Shown: positions 52,744 to 62,546 of the stretch, piece after piece
Position numbering within the stretch: position 1 is the stretch's first letter
Layout: each line of letters begins with the position of its first letter
Assembly (NCBI GenBank): GCA_038141425.1
Contig: JAYQIC010000001.1
Span: 434,001 to 498,000 of the forward strand
Direction of reading: 5' to 3'
DNA: 64,000 nucleotides
Source: UBA7985 sp038141425
Lineage (GTDB): Bacteria; Pseudomonadota; Alphaproteobacteria; UBA7985
Made by a program: the position numbers and the translations under genes
The notes under the pieces: model-generated
The model's input: the letters and a program-made list of their open reading frames with translations, nothing else
Told to the model about the DNA's origin: nothing
Databases searched by the model: none

Positions 52744-54371
52744 TCAACTGGCCCAAGCCTGCTTGATCAGGTCAGCCGCCTTTTCAGCGATCATCAGCGT
52801 TGGTGAGTTGGTGTTTCCGGATGTGATCGAAGGCATGACCGACGCGTCGACGACGCGCAAGCCCTCCAGCCCGTGAACGCGCAGCTGATCATCAACAACC
52901 GCCCGGTCATCGCTGCCCATTTTGCAGGTGCCGACCGGGTGGAAAATAGTGGTCGAAATGTCGCCAGCGGCGGTCGCGAGGTCTTCATCCAGATCGATAT
53001 CAGGACCGGGGCGGAATTCCTCGGGCTGGTAGCGTTCCAGCGCCTGCTGCGCCACGATCCGCCGGGTCAGGCGCAGGGCGTCGGCCGCAACCTGCCGGTC
53101 GGCGGGGGCAGAGAGGTAGTTCGGCGCGATCGAGGGCGCATCGCGGAACGAGCCGGTGCGGACGTGGACGCTGCCCCGGCTTTCGGGGCGCAGGTTGCTG
53201 ACCGACGCGGTAAAGGCATCGAAGGCGTGCAGCGGCTCGCCAAAGGCATCCAGCGACAGCGGTTGGACGTGGTATTGCAGATTTGCCGTCTCTCGGCTGG
53301 GGTCGGACTTGCAGAACACGCCCAGTTGGCTGGGGACATGGTCAGCGGCCCACGGCGGCGCAGGGCGAAGTCCAGCGCCATGGCGGCCCGCCCACCGAGG
53401 CTCTTGATCCGGGTGTTCAGCGTAGAGACGCCTGAGACCCGGAAGGCCGCGCGCACCTGCAGATGATCGCTGAGGTTTTCCCCGACACCGGGCAAAGCAT
53501 GCAGGGTTTCGATCCCCCGCGCTGCCAGCAATTCTCCCTGCCCCACACCGGAGAGCTCGAGGATCTGCGGTGAGCCGATCGACCCGGCAGAGAGGATAAT
53601 CTCGCGCCTCGCCGTCACGGTCTGCGCCGCACCATCGCGGCGGTGCACGCGCAGGGCGCTGGCCCGGCCGCCGTCAAACAGCAGTTTTTCAGTCTGGGTG
53701 TGGGTCCAGAGGGTCAGATTAGGGCGGTTCATCGCCGGGCGCAGAAAGGCCTTGGCCGTGTTCCAGCGCAGGCCGTCCTTTTGGTTTACCTGAAAGTAGG
53801 AAACGCCCTCGTTATCGCCGGTGTTGAAGTCGGAGATCTTGGGAATCCCGGCCTGCTCGCAGGCGTCGGCGAAGGCTTCGAGGATTTCCCACTGCAAGCG
53901 CTGCTGTGAGACGTTCCATTCGCCGTCACCGCCGTGGTGCTCGGTTTCGCCGTCGAAGTGGTTCTCGCTTTTGCGGAAATAAGGCAGGACATCATCCCAG
54001 CCCCAGCCCCGGTTACCCATCTGGAGCCAGCCGTCGTAGTCCGCGGCCTGCCCGCGCATGTAGATCATGCCGTTGATCGAGGAACAGCCGCCGAGCACTT
54101 TGCCGCGCGGATAGGCCAGCGACCGGCCGTTGAGACCCGGGTCGCTTTCTGTGCGGTAGCACCAGTCCACGGCCGGGTTGCCCATGTTGTAGAGGTAACC
54201 CACAGGCACGTTGATCCAGAAGCGTCGGTCGCTGCCGCCCGCTTCGATCAGCAACACCGACACGTCGGGGTCGGCCGAGAGCCGGTTGGCGAGCAGGCAG
54301 CCCGCCGTGCCGCCGCCGACGATGACGAAATCAAAGCTGGCGTCAGCGTCGATGCCCGGATTTTTCGCCAT
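52744..54371 (-). CDS. GMC-family oxidoreductase, choline/alcohol dehydrogenase type (one frameshift)
   Basis: This flavin alcohol dehydrogenase of about 542 residues opens with FDFVIVGGGTAGCLLANRLS. It shows both GMC signatures, YPRGKVLGGCSSINGMIYMR and ILSAGSIGSPQILELSGVG. The catalytic histidine is in FHPVGTCKMGSDDR and the Asn of the dyad in SGNTNSPTLMIAEKAADL. A frame change near 53330 joins LTMSPANW to the second half, which reads MFCKSDPSRETANLQYHVQP. ATG 54371 has GGAGG nine bases upstream. Choline is one possible substrate, but no betaine aldehyde dehydrogenase is nearby, so another alcohol is equally possible. Confidence 0.88.
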
Positions 54372-54480
54372 CAACGGCCCCCTCCTTCAGGATGAGCGGA
54401 GAGGGTAGGACCGGCCCCGACAGAGATCAAGCGGCCGGTTGCCGGTTCGAGGGGCTGCGGCAGCTGCCGCGGTGACTGGC

Positions 54481-54977
54481 TCAGATGCAGGCACCCGAGC
54501 GGAAGCAGGACGCCAGACGCTGGATATTCTGATAAGTGCGCGCGAAGGATGCACCGCCGCAGGCACCGGGGAATAGACCCGCTGGCCGCTCGGCTTGCGT
54601 TCGATGAAGCCGACCATTTGCTCCCCATTCTCAGGGTAGCTGGCGCACCACGGTCCGGCGCACTGCGGGTCGACCTTGACCGTCATCCGGCGGATCGGTC
54701 CCTGCATGCCGTGCGGGCCGACCATCCGCCCCTGAAACAGGTATGTGACTGGATAGGGCGCTGTCCCGGTCATGGGGTCGACGTAGCCTGTGACTTCAGG
54801 CGCCGGGTTGACCTTGATCCAGCGGCCGGACCAGATCTGATAGAGTTCACGCGCAGCGTGGTAGCGCGCGAAGCTGTCTTCGGGCGTTGGCGGCATGCAG
54901 GAGAGCGCCTGCGCCGGCAGGGCGAACGTCAGCGTAGACAGCAGGGCAAAGGCGGAAGCAGCAAAAAAACGGAACAT
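54481..54977 (-). CDS. Exported cysteine-containing protein, unknown (one frameshift)
   Basis: This predicted secreted protein of about 165 residues has a signal peptide (MFRFFAASAFALLSTLTFAL, cleavage after PAQA). The mature part begins LSCMPPTPEDSFARYHAARE and includes DPQCAGPWCASYPENGEQMV. A frame change near 54560 gives the ending NIQRLASCFRSGACI, adding two more cysteines, so several disulfides are likely. ATG 54977 has GGGAG seven bases upstream. I do not recognise the family. It is divergent from an SDR gene and downstream of nothing obvious. Confidence 0.6.
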
Positions 54978-55156
54978 GTTCGGTCTCCCAAAAAGGGCTG
55001 GATGGCGTTGGTGTGGAGGCGACGCTGCGGGGCAAATGCGGCCAAAAAGGGTCAGCCGCGTTGCAGCAGGTTTCAGGGCGTGACGCTTGACACCTCGCCC
55101 CGCCCCGTCTTCAACAACCCGGAAACAAAACACCTCAGCCAAAGGGAATGGAACTG

Positions 55157-55924
55157 ATGGAAATCAACGGCCTCGCAGCAATCGTGACCGGTGGCGGTTC
55201 GGGTCTGGGTGCGGAAACCGCCCGCCAACTGGCCGCAAAGGGCGCCAAAGTCGCGCTGTTCGACGTCAACATGGAAGGCGCACAGGCTGTTGCCGCCGAG
55301 ATCGGTGGTCTGGCCATCGGCTGTGACGTGACCTCCGATGAAGGCGTGGCCTCCGCCATCGCGCAGGCGCAGGCAGCGCACGGCGTCGCCCGCATCCTGA
55401 TCAACGCCGCCGGTATTGCGCCGGCGAAGCGGATCATCGACCGCGAAGGCAACGCGACCTCTCTCGACTATTTCCGCAAGGGCATCGAGATCAACCTGGT
55501 CGGCGCCTACAACGTCATGTCTAAGGCAGCGGCGGAAATGTCCAAGGCTGACCCCGTGAACGACGATAACGAGCGTGGCGTGGTTATCTCCACCGGTTCG
55601 ATCGCAACGCAGGAAGGCCAAGTTGGTCAGGCGTCGTACTCGGCGTCGAAAATGGGGCTGATGGGCATGATGCTCCCCGCAGCGCGCGAATTCACCCGCT
55701 TCGGCATTCGGGTCAACACCATCAACCCGGGCGTGTTTGAGACCCCCATGCTGACCAATATGCCCGCAGAAGTGCAGGAATCACTGGGCAAGCAGGTGCC
55801 GTTCCCGGTCCGTCTCGGCACCCCGGACGAATACGCCCGGCTGGCGATCCACATGGTCGAAAACGCCTACATCAACGGCGAGACCATTCGTCTTGATGGT
55901 GCGATGCGGATGGCAGCGCGCTAA
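55157..55924 (+). CDS. SDR oxidoreductase, 3-hydroxyacyl-CoA dehydrogenase type 2-like
   Basis: This NAD-dependent short-chain dehydrogenase has 255 residues. The cofactor motif is AIVTGGGSGLGAETARQLAA, NAAG is in LINAAGIAPAK, and the catalytic Ser-Tyr-Lys set lies in STGSIATQEGQVGQASYSASK. The sequence pattern, including NPGVFETPMLTNMPAEVQES, matches HSD10-like 3-hydroxyacyl-CoA dehydrogenases. ATG 55157 (MEINGLAAIV) is favoured over ATG 55148 because the AAGGG signal then has normal spacing. The frame is intact. It stands alone before cimA. Confidence 0.9.
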   Translation: MEINGLAAIVTGGGSGLGAETARQLAAKGAKVALFDVNMEGAQAVAAEIGGLAIGCDVTSDEGVASAIAQAQAAHGVARILINAAGIAPAKRIIDREGNATSLDYFRKGIEINLVGAYNVMSKAAAEMSKADPVNDDNERGVVISTGSIATQEGQVGQASYSASKMGLMGMMLPAAREFTRFGIRVNTINPGVFETPMLTNMPAEVQESLGKQVPFPVRLGTPDEYARLAIHMVENAYINGETIRLDGAMRMAAR

Positions 55925-55988
55925 GCCGCTCGTCCCCCTGCCTCTTGTTATGCCGAGGCCCGTCCTGATGGCCTTGACTGGCGTATAA

Positions 55989-56023
55989 CAGGGGTCTTGT
56001 CCCTAATTGGTGACAAGCCCCTG
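55989..56023 (+). promoter_or_regulatory. Stem-loop in cimA leader, possible attenuator or terminator
   Basis: CAGGGG-T-CTTGTC (55989-56001) pairs with GACAAGCCCCTG (56012-56023), giving twelve base pairs, one bulged T and a ten-base loop. It lies 65 bases after the SDR stop and 56 bases before cimA. There is no U run after it, so a simple rho-independent terminator is doubtful. A leader structure regulating cimA is possible. Confidence 0.5.
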
Positions 56024-56078
56024 CACGCCCGGTACATCTGGGTCTGCAATTTTATCCACAGACCGGAAACGGTACCCC

Positions 56079-57704
56079 ATGACCGCGACCGCCGCTTCGG
56101 CTGCTTCTGACTCAAAGCGCGTCTTCCTGTTCGATACCACCCTGCGGGATGGTGCGCAGACACAGGGCGTGGACTTTTCCGTTGCCGATAAGCGCCGGAT
56201 TTCCGCCGCGCTGGATGAGCTGGGCATCGATTACATCGAGGGCGGCTGGCCGGGCGCCAACCCGACCGATACCGAGTTCTTCGCCGCCGATCCGGGGTTC
56301 AAGCGCGCGCGCTTCGTTGCCTTCGGCATGACCCGAGGCGCGGGCCGCTCGGCCGCCAACGATCCGGTCGTCGCGCCGATCCTGAATGCACCAACTCAAG
56401 GCGCCTGCTTCGTCGGCAAGTCCTGGACCTACCAGGTCGATGTCGCGCTCAAGGTTTCCTACGACGAAAACCTCGCCATGATCGGTGATACCATCGAGGC
56501 CGCCGTCAACGCCGGTAAAGAGGCGATGTACGACGCCGAGCACTTCTTCGACGGCTACAAGGCAGACCGCGACTACGCGCTCGCCTGTGTGCAGGCCGCC
56601 TACGACCGCGGTGCCCGCTGGGTCGTGCTCTGCGACACCAACGGCGGCACCCTGCCCCACGAAGTCGAAGCCATCGTCGATGACGTGCTCAGCCGTATTC
56701 CCGGCGGCCATGTCGGTGTGCACTTCCACGATGACACCGGCCACGCCGTCGCCAACAGCCTGCTCGCCGTCCGGCGCGGTGTGCGGCAGGTGCAGGGAAC
56801 GCTCAACGGGCTGGGTGAGCGCTGCGGCAACGCCAATCTCACCTCGCTGATCCCTTCGCTGAAGCTGAAGACCGACTTTGAAATCGGCGTGGACGAGGAT
56901 GGCTTGCAGAGCCTGACCAAGGTTTCACGGCTGGTCGACGAGATCCTCGGCCGGGCGCCCAACCGGCACGCGCCCTACGTCGGCGCCAACGCCTTCGCGC
57001 ACAAGGGCGGGCTGCACGCTTCGGCCGTCGCCAAGGATCCGCGCACCTACGAACACATCCCGCCCGAAAGTGTCGGAAACGAGCGGCAGGTACTGGTCTC
57101 GAACCAGGCCGGGCGTTCCAACGTCCTTTCCCAGCTCAAGGCCATGGGCCTCGAGGTGGATCCCAAGGACCCGCGCGTGGGCGAACTCACCGCCGGGATC
57201 AAAACGCTGGAAGCGGAGAAAGGCCTGACTTTCGACGGCGCAGACGCCTCGTTCGAGCTCTACACCCGCCAACAGTTCGGGCAGAGCACGTCGTTCTTCA
57301 GCCTCGACCGGTTCCGGGTGATCGACGAGCGCCGCCACAACGCCAAGGGCGACGAAGTCACTGAATCCATGGCCATGGTGCAGCTCGAAGTCGCCGATCA
57401 GGCGTACATCGAAGCCGCCCCGGGCAACGGCCCCGTCGACGCCATCAACGCGGCGCTGCGCAAAGCCCTGCTGCCGGTCTATCCGGTGCTCGAAGACATG
57501 CAGCTGACCGACTACCGCGTGCGCATCCTCGACGGGCGCAGCGGCACGGCCGCGATCACCCGCGTGATGATCGAGAGCGCGGATGCCAGCGGTCGGACAT
57601 GGACCACAGTGGGGGTCAGCGCCAACATCATCGACGCCTCGTTCGACGCCCTGATCGACGCGATCTCGTGGAAGCTGCTGAAGGAAGGCATGCGTGCCCG
57701 ATAG
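56079..57704 (+). CDS. cimA: (R)-citramalate synthase
   Basis: CimA condenses pyruvate and acetyl-CoA to citramalate, the threonine-independent entry to isoleucine. It has 541 residues, of the LeuA-like HMGL family. FLFDTTLRDGAQTQGVDFSV carries the metal-binding Asp and catalytic Arg, VHFHDDTGHAVANSLLAV the metal histidines, and NGLGERCGNANL the family signature. The C-terminal allosteric LeuA dimer domain is present. The PGANPTDTEFF and GVDFS patterns separate it from 2-isopropylmalate synthase. ATG 56079 is preferred. The frame is intact. The trmJ start overlaps its last eleven bases. Confidence 0.94.
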   Translation: MTATAASAASDSKRVFLFDTTLRDGAQTQGVDFSVADKRRISAALDELGIDYIEGGWPGANPTDTEFFAADPGFKRARFVAFGMTRGAGRSAANDPVVAPILNAPTQGACFVGKSWTYQVDVALKVSYDENLAMIGDTIEAAVNAGKEAMYDAEHFFDGYKADRDYALACVQAAYDRGARWVVLCDTNGGTLPHEVEAIVDDVLSRIPGGHVGVHFHDDTGHAVANSLLAVRRGVRQVQGTLNGLGERCGNANLTSLIPSLKLKTDFEIGVDEDGLQSLTKVSRLVDEILGRAPNRHAPYVGANAFAHKGGLHASAVAKDPRTYEHIPPESVGNERQVLVSNQAGRSNVLSQLKAMGLEVDPKDPRVGELTAGIKTLEAEKGLTFDGADASFELYTRQQFGQSTSFFSLDRFRVIDERRHNAKGDEVTESMAMVQLEVADQAYIEAAPGNGPVDAINAALRKALLPVYPVLEDMQLTDYRVRILDGRSGTAAITRVMIESADASGRTWTTVGVSANIIDASFDALIDAISWKLLKEGMRAR

Positions 57705-58454
57705 CGCTGCGCCGTCTCCGTCTCCGCTGCCGCCCTGCGTCATCCTCTGCGGCCCGCAGATGGGTGAGAACATCGGTGCTTGCGCCCGGGCGATGAAAAA
57801 TTGCGGGCTGGATGATCTTCGCCTCGTGGACCCGCGCGACGGCTGGCCCAACCCGGCCGCCAACGCCATGGCTGCCCACGCCGAGGACATTGTCGAGGCC
57901 GCGCAGGTCTTCGACACGCTCGAAGCTGCCATTGCCGACCTCAGCTACACCTACGCCACCACCGCTCGTGCTCGGGATCAGGTCAAGCCGGTATTCACCG
58001 CGCGGGGCTTTGCCGCCGACGCCCGCACGCGCGCGATCGAGGGCAGAAAATCGGCCTGCTGTTCGGCCGCGAACGCGAAGGGCTGTGGAACAGTGAAATC
58101 AGCCTGTCGTCGGCGATGATCACCGTGCCGCTGAACCCCGGCAACACCTCGCTGAACATCGGGCAGGCCGTGCTGCTGGTCGGCTATGAGTGGTGGACCG
58201 CGCAGGATCAGACCGCCGACCAGCGGCTGGAGACGAACGAGGCCCTGCCCGCCTCCCAGCTCATGCTCGACAACTTTCTGGGGCGCCTGATCGAAGACCT
58301 CGATGAGCGCGGTTTTCTGGCGGTGCCGGAGAAGCGCGACCGGATGATCCGCAACATCCGCAATATCTTCCAACGCGGCGACCTGACCGAGAACGAGGTC
58401 AACACGCTGCACGGCATCGTTTCCTTTCTCAAAGGACAGGGTGGCCCGCGCTGA
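57694..58454 (+). CDS. trmJ: tRNA (cytidine/uridine-2'-O-)-methyltransferase TrmJ-like (one frameshift)
   Basis: This SPOUT-class RNA methyltransferase of about 253 residues probably modifies position 32 of tRNAs. The N-terminus has VILCGPQMGENIGACARAMK with the conserved N-I-G-A and CGLDDLRLVDPRDGWPNPAA. A frame change near 58050 leads to GLLFGREREGLWNSEISLSS and the knot sequence ITVPLNPGNTSLNIGQAVLL. GTG 57694 has AAGGAAGG just upstream and overlaps cimA. The TrmJ-type C-terminal helical extension (DNFLGRLIEDLDERGFL) is present. Confidence 0.9.
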
Positions 58455-58536
58455 TCGGCCTTCACGGCCCCCGCGTGCTGTGCAAGTCTCCGGCGCACGA
58501 ACGAACGACTGACTGAGGCCGGAGGACAGGAAGCCC

Positions 58537-59313
58537 ATGTTTCGATTGGATGGTGAAGTTGCGCTGATCACGGGATCAAGCCGGGGGATCGGGCGCGCGA
58601 TTGCCGAACGCATGGCCGAAGCGGGCGCCAGCGTGGTTGTCTCCGGGCGCGGCGCCGAAGCCTGCGAGGAGGTAGCACAGGTCATCACCGATGCTGGTGG
58701 GCAGGCGCTGGCCCACCCCTGCCACATCGGTCGTAAGGATCAGGTTCAGGCTATGTGCGCGGCGGTGAAGCAGCACTTTGGCAAGATCGATCATCTGGTG
58801 CTCAACGCCGCGACCAACCCGCACATGGGACCGGCGCACACCATCAGCGATGAGATGTTCGACAAGACCTTCACCACCAACCTTAAATCCGCCTACTGGT
58901 TCATCCAGCAGTGCGCGGGGGATATGGCCGAACGCGGACACGGCACCATGACCTTTCTGGCGTCGATCGCCGGGGTCATGGGCAATGGCGCCATCGGCAC
59001 CTATGGCCTGACCAAGTCTGCGAATGCCCACCTCGCCAAGAATATGGCTGTTGAGTGGGGGCCCAAGGGCATCCGCTCCAACGCCATCGCGCCGGGGCTG
59101 ATCAAGACCGACTTCGCCGAGGCGTTGTGGAACAATCCCGCTATCGCCGAAGCAACGATCGCCGGAACACCGTTGCGGCGGCTGGGTGACCCCGACGATA
59201 TTGCCGGGATTGCGGTCTTTCTGGCGTCCCGGGCCGGGGCCTTCGTCAACGGCCAGACGATCATCGCCGACGGTGGCAGCACCATCGCCGACCGGCTCGC
59301 TGGCGGACACTGA
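58537..59313 (+). CDS. SDR family oxidoreductase
   Basis: This classical short-chain dehydrogenase has 258 residues. The cofactor loop is ALITGSSRGIGRAIAERMAE, NAAT replaces NAAG, and the catalytic residues lie in LASIAGVMGNGAIGTYGLTK with Ser, Tyr and Lys. The second glycine-rich FVNGQTIIADGGSTI ending is typical of FabG-like and glucose dehydrogenase-like members. A good ribosome binding site (GGAGGACAGG) precedes ATG 58537. The frame is intact. The substrate is unknown. Confidence 0.9.
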   Translation: MFRLDGEVALITGSSRGIGRAIAERMAEAGASVVVSGRGAEACEEVAQVITDAGGQALAHPCHIGRKDQVQAMCAAVKQHFGKIDHLVLNAATNPHMGPAHTISDEMFDKTFTTNLKSAYWFIQQCAGDMAERGHGTMTFLASIAGVMGNGAIGTYGLTKSANAHLAKNMAVEWGPKGIRSNAIAPGLIKTDFAEALWNNPAIAEATIAGTPLRRLGDPDDIAGIAVFLASRAGAFVNGQTIIADGGSTIADRLAGGH

Positions 59314-59393
59314 TCCGCCGCCGGATCAGCGGGCGGGCGCCTGCCCCCGCGTGTGCGCAGGCCAGCCCCCCGCCCCATAATCGCGCCCTGCCT

Positions 59394-59422
59394 TTGACTC
59401 TGTGGCCGGGCGGGGCTAATTC
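59394..59422 (+). promoter_or_regulatory. Putative sigma-70 promoter of rpsD
   Basis: TTGACT (59394-59399) and TAATTC (59417-59422) are separated by exactly 17 bases. The start point would be near 59429, giving a leader of about 140 bases before rpsD. The rest of the 257-base gap contains no gene. The ribosome binding site AAGGG is at 59560-59564. Confidence 0.5.
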
Positions 59423-59570
59423 CCCTCTGTCTCAATGAGATAAGCCGGGAAAGCTGGTGTCGCCTCTGATGTAAGCGGCCCCACGCTCGCAGGGTCTGGG
59501 CTCAGGCGCAGCCGTGCGGGACTACCGGCACACAGATGAAAAATAACACCTCGTTTACGAAGGGTATGAC

Positions 59571-60188
59571 ATGTCAAAGCGCATTTCTGCGAAGTACAAG
59601 ATTGACCGCCGTCTGGGCGTCAACCTGTGGGGCCGCCCCAAGTCCCCGATCAACAAGCGTTCCTACGGTCCCGGCCAGCATGGCCAGGGTCGCAAGAAGA
59701 AAGATTCCGACTTCGGTCTGCAGCTCAAGGCCAAGCAGAAGCTCAAGGGCTACTACGGCAACATCACCGAGAAGCAGTTCCGCAAGTACTACGCCGAAGC
59801 CGTCCGCCGCAAAGGCGACACCGGCGAGAACCTGATCGAGCTGCTCGAGCGCCGTCTGGACGCGGTCGTGTACCGCGCCAAGTTCGTACCGACCGTGTTT
59901 GCCGCGCGCCAGTTCGTGAACCACGGCCACGTCACCGTCAACGGTAAGAAGTCCAACATTGCCTCGATCATGGTCCGCGATGGCGATGTCGTTGAAGTCA
60001 AGGGCAAGTCCCGCGAAATGGCGCTGGTGCTGGAAGCGCTGGCATCGCCCGAGCGCGACGTGCCGGACTACGTCGAAGTCGACGTCAAGAAGATGACCGC
60101 ACAGATGCTGCGCGGCCCGAAGCTCGAAGACGTGCCTTACCCGGTTTCCATGGAACCCAACCTCGTGGTCGAATTCTACTCGCGTTAA
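59571..60188 (+). CDS. rpsD: 30S ribosomal protein S4
   Basis: S4 is a primary 16S rRNA binding protein. It has 205 residues and is intact. The S4 RNA-binding domain is ERRLDAVVYRAKFVPTVFAA followed by FVNHGHVTVNGKKSNIASIM. The N-terminal region MSKRISAKYKIDRRLGVNLW lacks the zinc-binding cysteines, the zinc-free form. It stands alone rather than in the alpha ribosomal operon, which is usual for alphaproteobacteria. A terminator follows. Confidence 0.98.
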   Translation: MSKRISAKYKIDRRLGVNLWGRPKSPINKRSYGPGQHGQGRKKKDSDFGLQLKAKQKLKGYYGNITEKQFRKYYAEAVRRKGDTGENLIELLERRLDAVVYRAKFVPTVFAARQFVNHGHVTVNGKKSNIASIMVRDGDVVEVKGKSREMALVLEALASPERDVPDYVEVDVKKMTAQMLRGPKLEDVPYPVSMEPNLVVEFYSR

Positions 60189-60211
60189 TCTCCGCGCGAG
60201 CCAAGACCAGC

Positions 60212-60249
60212 AAAAAGCCCCGCCTGCATCGCTGCAGCGGGGCTTTTTT
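60212..60249. terminator. Strong rho-independent terminator after rpsD
   Basis: AAAAAGCCCCGC (60212-60223) pairs perfectly with GCGGGGCTTTTT (60237-60248), with a 13-base loop, and is followed by a further T. The mirrored A run makes it able to work for the convergent bactofilin-like gene too. Confidence 0.92.
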
Positions 60250-60291
60250 CATGCGCGGCACAGAGGCGGCAGGCGCGGCTGAGGGTGAGCG

Positions 60292-61491
60292 TCAGGCCGC
60301 ACCCGCGTCCGCTTCGACATCCGGTGCTGCCGCTACCGGTGGCAGGCCCTTCCACAACCGCAGCCCGAGCATGCCGAAGCCCAGCCCAAGGGCGAGGAAT
60401 GACAGCAGCAGGGACAGCCCCGGCAGCACAATCCCGACAAGGAACAGCACCACCACCGCCGCCGAGACCGCCAGCAGGCGTCTGAGCGTCGGGTTCAGGC
60501 TCTCCGGCAGCAGCCGGGTACCAAGTGCGGCTACCGCGTGCAGGCCGTGGAAGTAGCCGAAGATGGCCGCCACAAAGCCGGCGAGCATCGAAAGGGGAAC
60601 CAGCACCAGCAGCACCAGCAGGAACCACGTGAGCCCGTAGCTCAGCAGCAGAACAACAAGCAGGCTGGTCAGCGTCAGCCCGATCCAGAAGCTCAGCCCG
60701 GCAAAACCCGTCCCGATCGTCAACCAAGGCCGACGGCGGAGCCACAGGGCGCCATGGTCCGCCTGCCGACTCATCAGCAGGATCACTGCCGCACCCACAA
60801 TCAGGCTGAAGATGAAGAACCCGATATCGCCCCCGGTCCCGCCATCGTTGATCATGGCGTCCTGAATTTCGCCCATGACTTCCCCGGGTTCGGCTTGCCG
60901 CCCTCTCAGCCCCTCGGGTAGCTCCAATCGGTCGCGCTCGCCAAAATCGTAGACGATTTAGCCGCCCACCACTAAGTCGTCGGCGAGACTGACCGATCCG
61001 GCCGAGACATAGAGGTCGCCATCGATGCGACCCTCAACCCGGACGCTGTCACCGGCAAAGTACGCGCTGCCTGTGGTCTGTCCCATGAAGCCGATATTGT
61101 TACCGGCGGCGAGGACCGTGCCGCCCCGGTGATCAACATCCAGCTCGACGTCCTGACCAGCGGCATAAATCGATCCGGATACCGCCCCCTCGACACTCAC
61201 GTCAGAACCAGCGGCGATAATGGGGCCGTTTGCGCCTTCAAGAACTTTGACGGCGTTGCCTGCCGCGACGACACCGCCTGACGGCTTCTCGATCACCACC
61301 GTGTTACCCGCAGCCCAGGTCAGGCCGCTGTTGCCACTCAGACTGAGGGTATCGCCCGCAGCGAAAACCTCTTCACCGACCCTGAACACTGACGCGTCGT
61401 CCTCGTCCCAAATCTGGCCATGGGCGGACATCCCGAAAAGGGTGGAAACAGCGGCGGCTGCGAGCAGCAGCAGATGTTTAGGGCTCGTCAC
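60292..61491 (-). CDS. Bactofilin-like polymer-forming protein with membrane C-terminus, interrupted by an in-frame stop
   Basis: The first part (61491-60958, 177 codons) has a signal peptide (start GTG 61491 after GGAGG at 61500-61504; MTSPKHLLLLAAAAVSTLFG). A repeated beta-helix pattern follows (GNAVKVLEGANGPIIAAGSD, GTVLAAGNNIGFMGQ), as in bactofilin-like proteins. A TAA at 60958-60960 interrupts it. In the same frame, without any shift, the reading continues IVYDFGERDRLELPEGLRGR, the expected next repeat, and then about four membrane helices and an acidic tail to 60292. Either one gene carries a nonsense change, or two proteins are made. The function is unknown; an envelope scaffold role is inference. 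Confidence 0.62.
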
Positions 61492-61643
61492 AGTGGTGAC
61501 CTCCTGCAAAGAAGAAGAAACATTAACTCTAAATTTTGATATGGGGAGCCGGTCAGCCTACGGAAGGGTCATAGCCGCGATTCACGGTCAGCCCTGAACG
61601 AGACCGGTGCAAAAAGACTGTCTTTGAAGGCTGGACGGGGTGG

Positions 61644-62180
61644 CTAGGCCTTCTCGACCTGGCTGTAGTCGAGCTCGACCGGGGTCGCACGGCCAAAGAT
61701 CGACACGGCAACCTTCAGGCGCGCCTTTTCGAGATCGACTTCCTCGACCACACCAGCGAAGGAGGTGAAGGCACCGTCGGTGACGCGGACGTTCTCGCCG
61801 ACTTCGTAGGTGATGGACGGACGCGGCTTTTCCGCGCCTTCCTGCATCGACTGCATGATCTGCTTGGCTTCGCGCTCGGAGATCGGCACAGGGCGTCCCT
61901 GCCCGCCGAGGAAGCCTGTCACCCGCTGGGTGTTCTTGACGAGGTTCCAGGCCTCGTCAGACAGCTCCATCTTGGCGAGGATGTAGCCCGGGAAGAACTT
62001 GCGCTCGGTGTTGTACTTTTTCCCGCGGCGAACCTCCACGACCTCTTCGGCCGGGACCATCAGCTCGGAGAACTGTTCCTCGATGCCCTTCTTCTCCGCC
62101 TGCTCCACGATCGATTCAACGATCTTGGACTCAAAGCCGGAGTAGACGTGGATCACGTACCATTTGTGGTTATCGGACAT
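61644..62180 (-). CDS. nusG: Transcription termination/antitermination protein NusG
   Basis: NusG binds RNA polymerase to increase processivity and couple it to Rho and ribosomes. It has 178 residues and is intact. The NGN domain has KWYVIHVYSGFESKIVESI and FFPGYILAKMELSDEAWNLV. The C-terminal KOW domain has ENVRVTDGAFTSFAGVVEEV. It lies 50 bases after secE, the standard order secE-nusG, with ribosomal protein genes expected downstream but replaced here by the bactofilin-like gene. Confidence 0.97.
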   Translation of the reverse strand: MSDNHKWYVIHVYSGFESKIVESIVEQAEKKGIEEQFSELMVPAEEVVEVRRGKKYNTERKFFPGYILAKMELSDEAWNLVKNTQRVTGFLGGQGRPVPISEREAKQIMQSMQEGAEKPRPSITYEVGENVRVTDGAFTSFAGVVEEVDLEKARLKVAVSIFGRATPVELDYSQVEKA

Positions 62181-62230
62181 AAATCAGGTCAACACTTCTG
62201 TTTCACAACGGGTCGGCGCGATACGCAGCC

Positions 62231-62422
62231 TTAGCCCAGGCTGATGCCGAGCAGGAAACCCATGAGGTTCCGGAATACGAAATCGACAGCGATGAAGAGC
62301 AACGCAGCCAGGGTCGCGAGGATCAGGACCAGAATGGTCGTGACCGTCGTCTCATTGCGGGTTGGCCAGGTAATCCGTGCGATCTCTTTTCGCACTTGGC
62401 CAAAAAACCGAAACAATGCCAT
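62231..62422 (-). CDS. secE: Preprotein translocase subunit SecE
   Basis: SecE is the single-span clamp of the SecYEG channel. It has 63 residues. The conserved amphipathic segment is FGQVRKEIARITWPTRNETT, followed by one hydrophobic helix (ILVLILATLAALLFIAVDFV). ATG 62422 has GAGG nine bases upstream; a longer in-frame extension to 62500 shows no similarity. It lies between tRNA-Trp and nusG. Confidence 0.95.
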   Translation of the reverse strand: MALFRFFGQVRKEIARITWPTRNETTVTTILVLILATLAALLFIAVDFVFRNLMGFLLGISLG

Positions 62423-62546
62423 GCAAACTGCCTCTCTTACGTTTCTGCTCTTGGGGACTGGGGACATCTGGGTGCCGCCATGACTGTCGGCAAGTGACAA
62501 TCCGAGGGCACGGGTGAGTGTCCGCCCCGCGATCCGGCTGTGGAAA

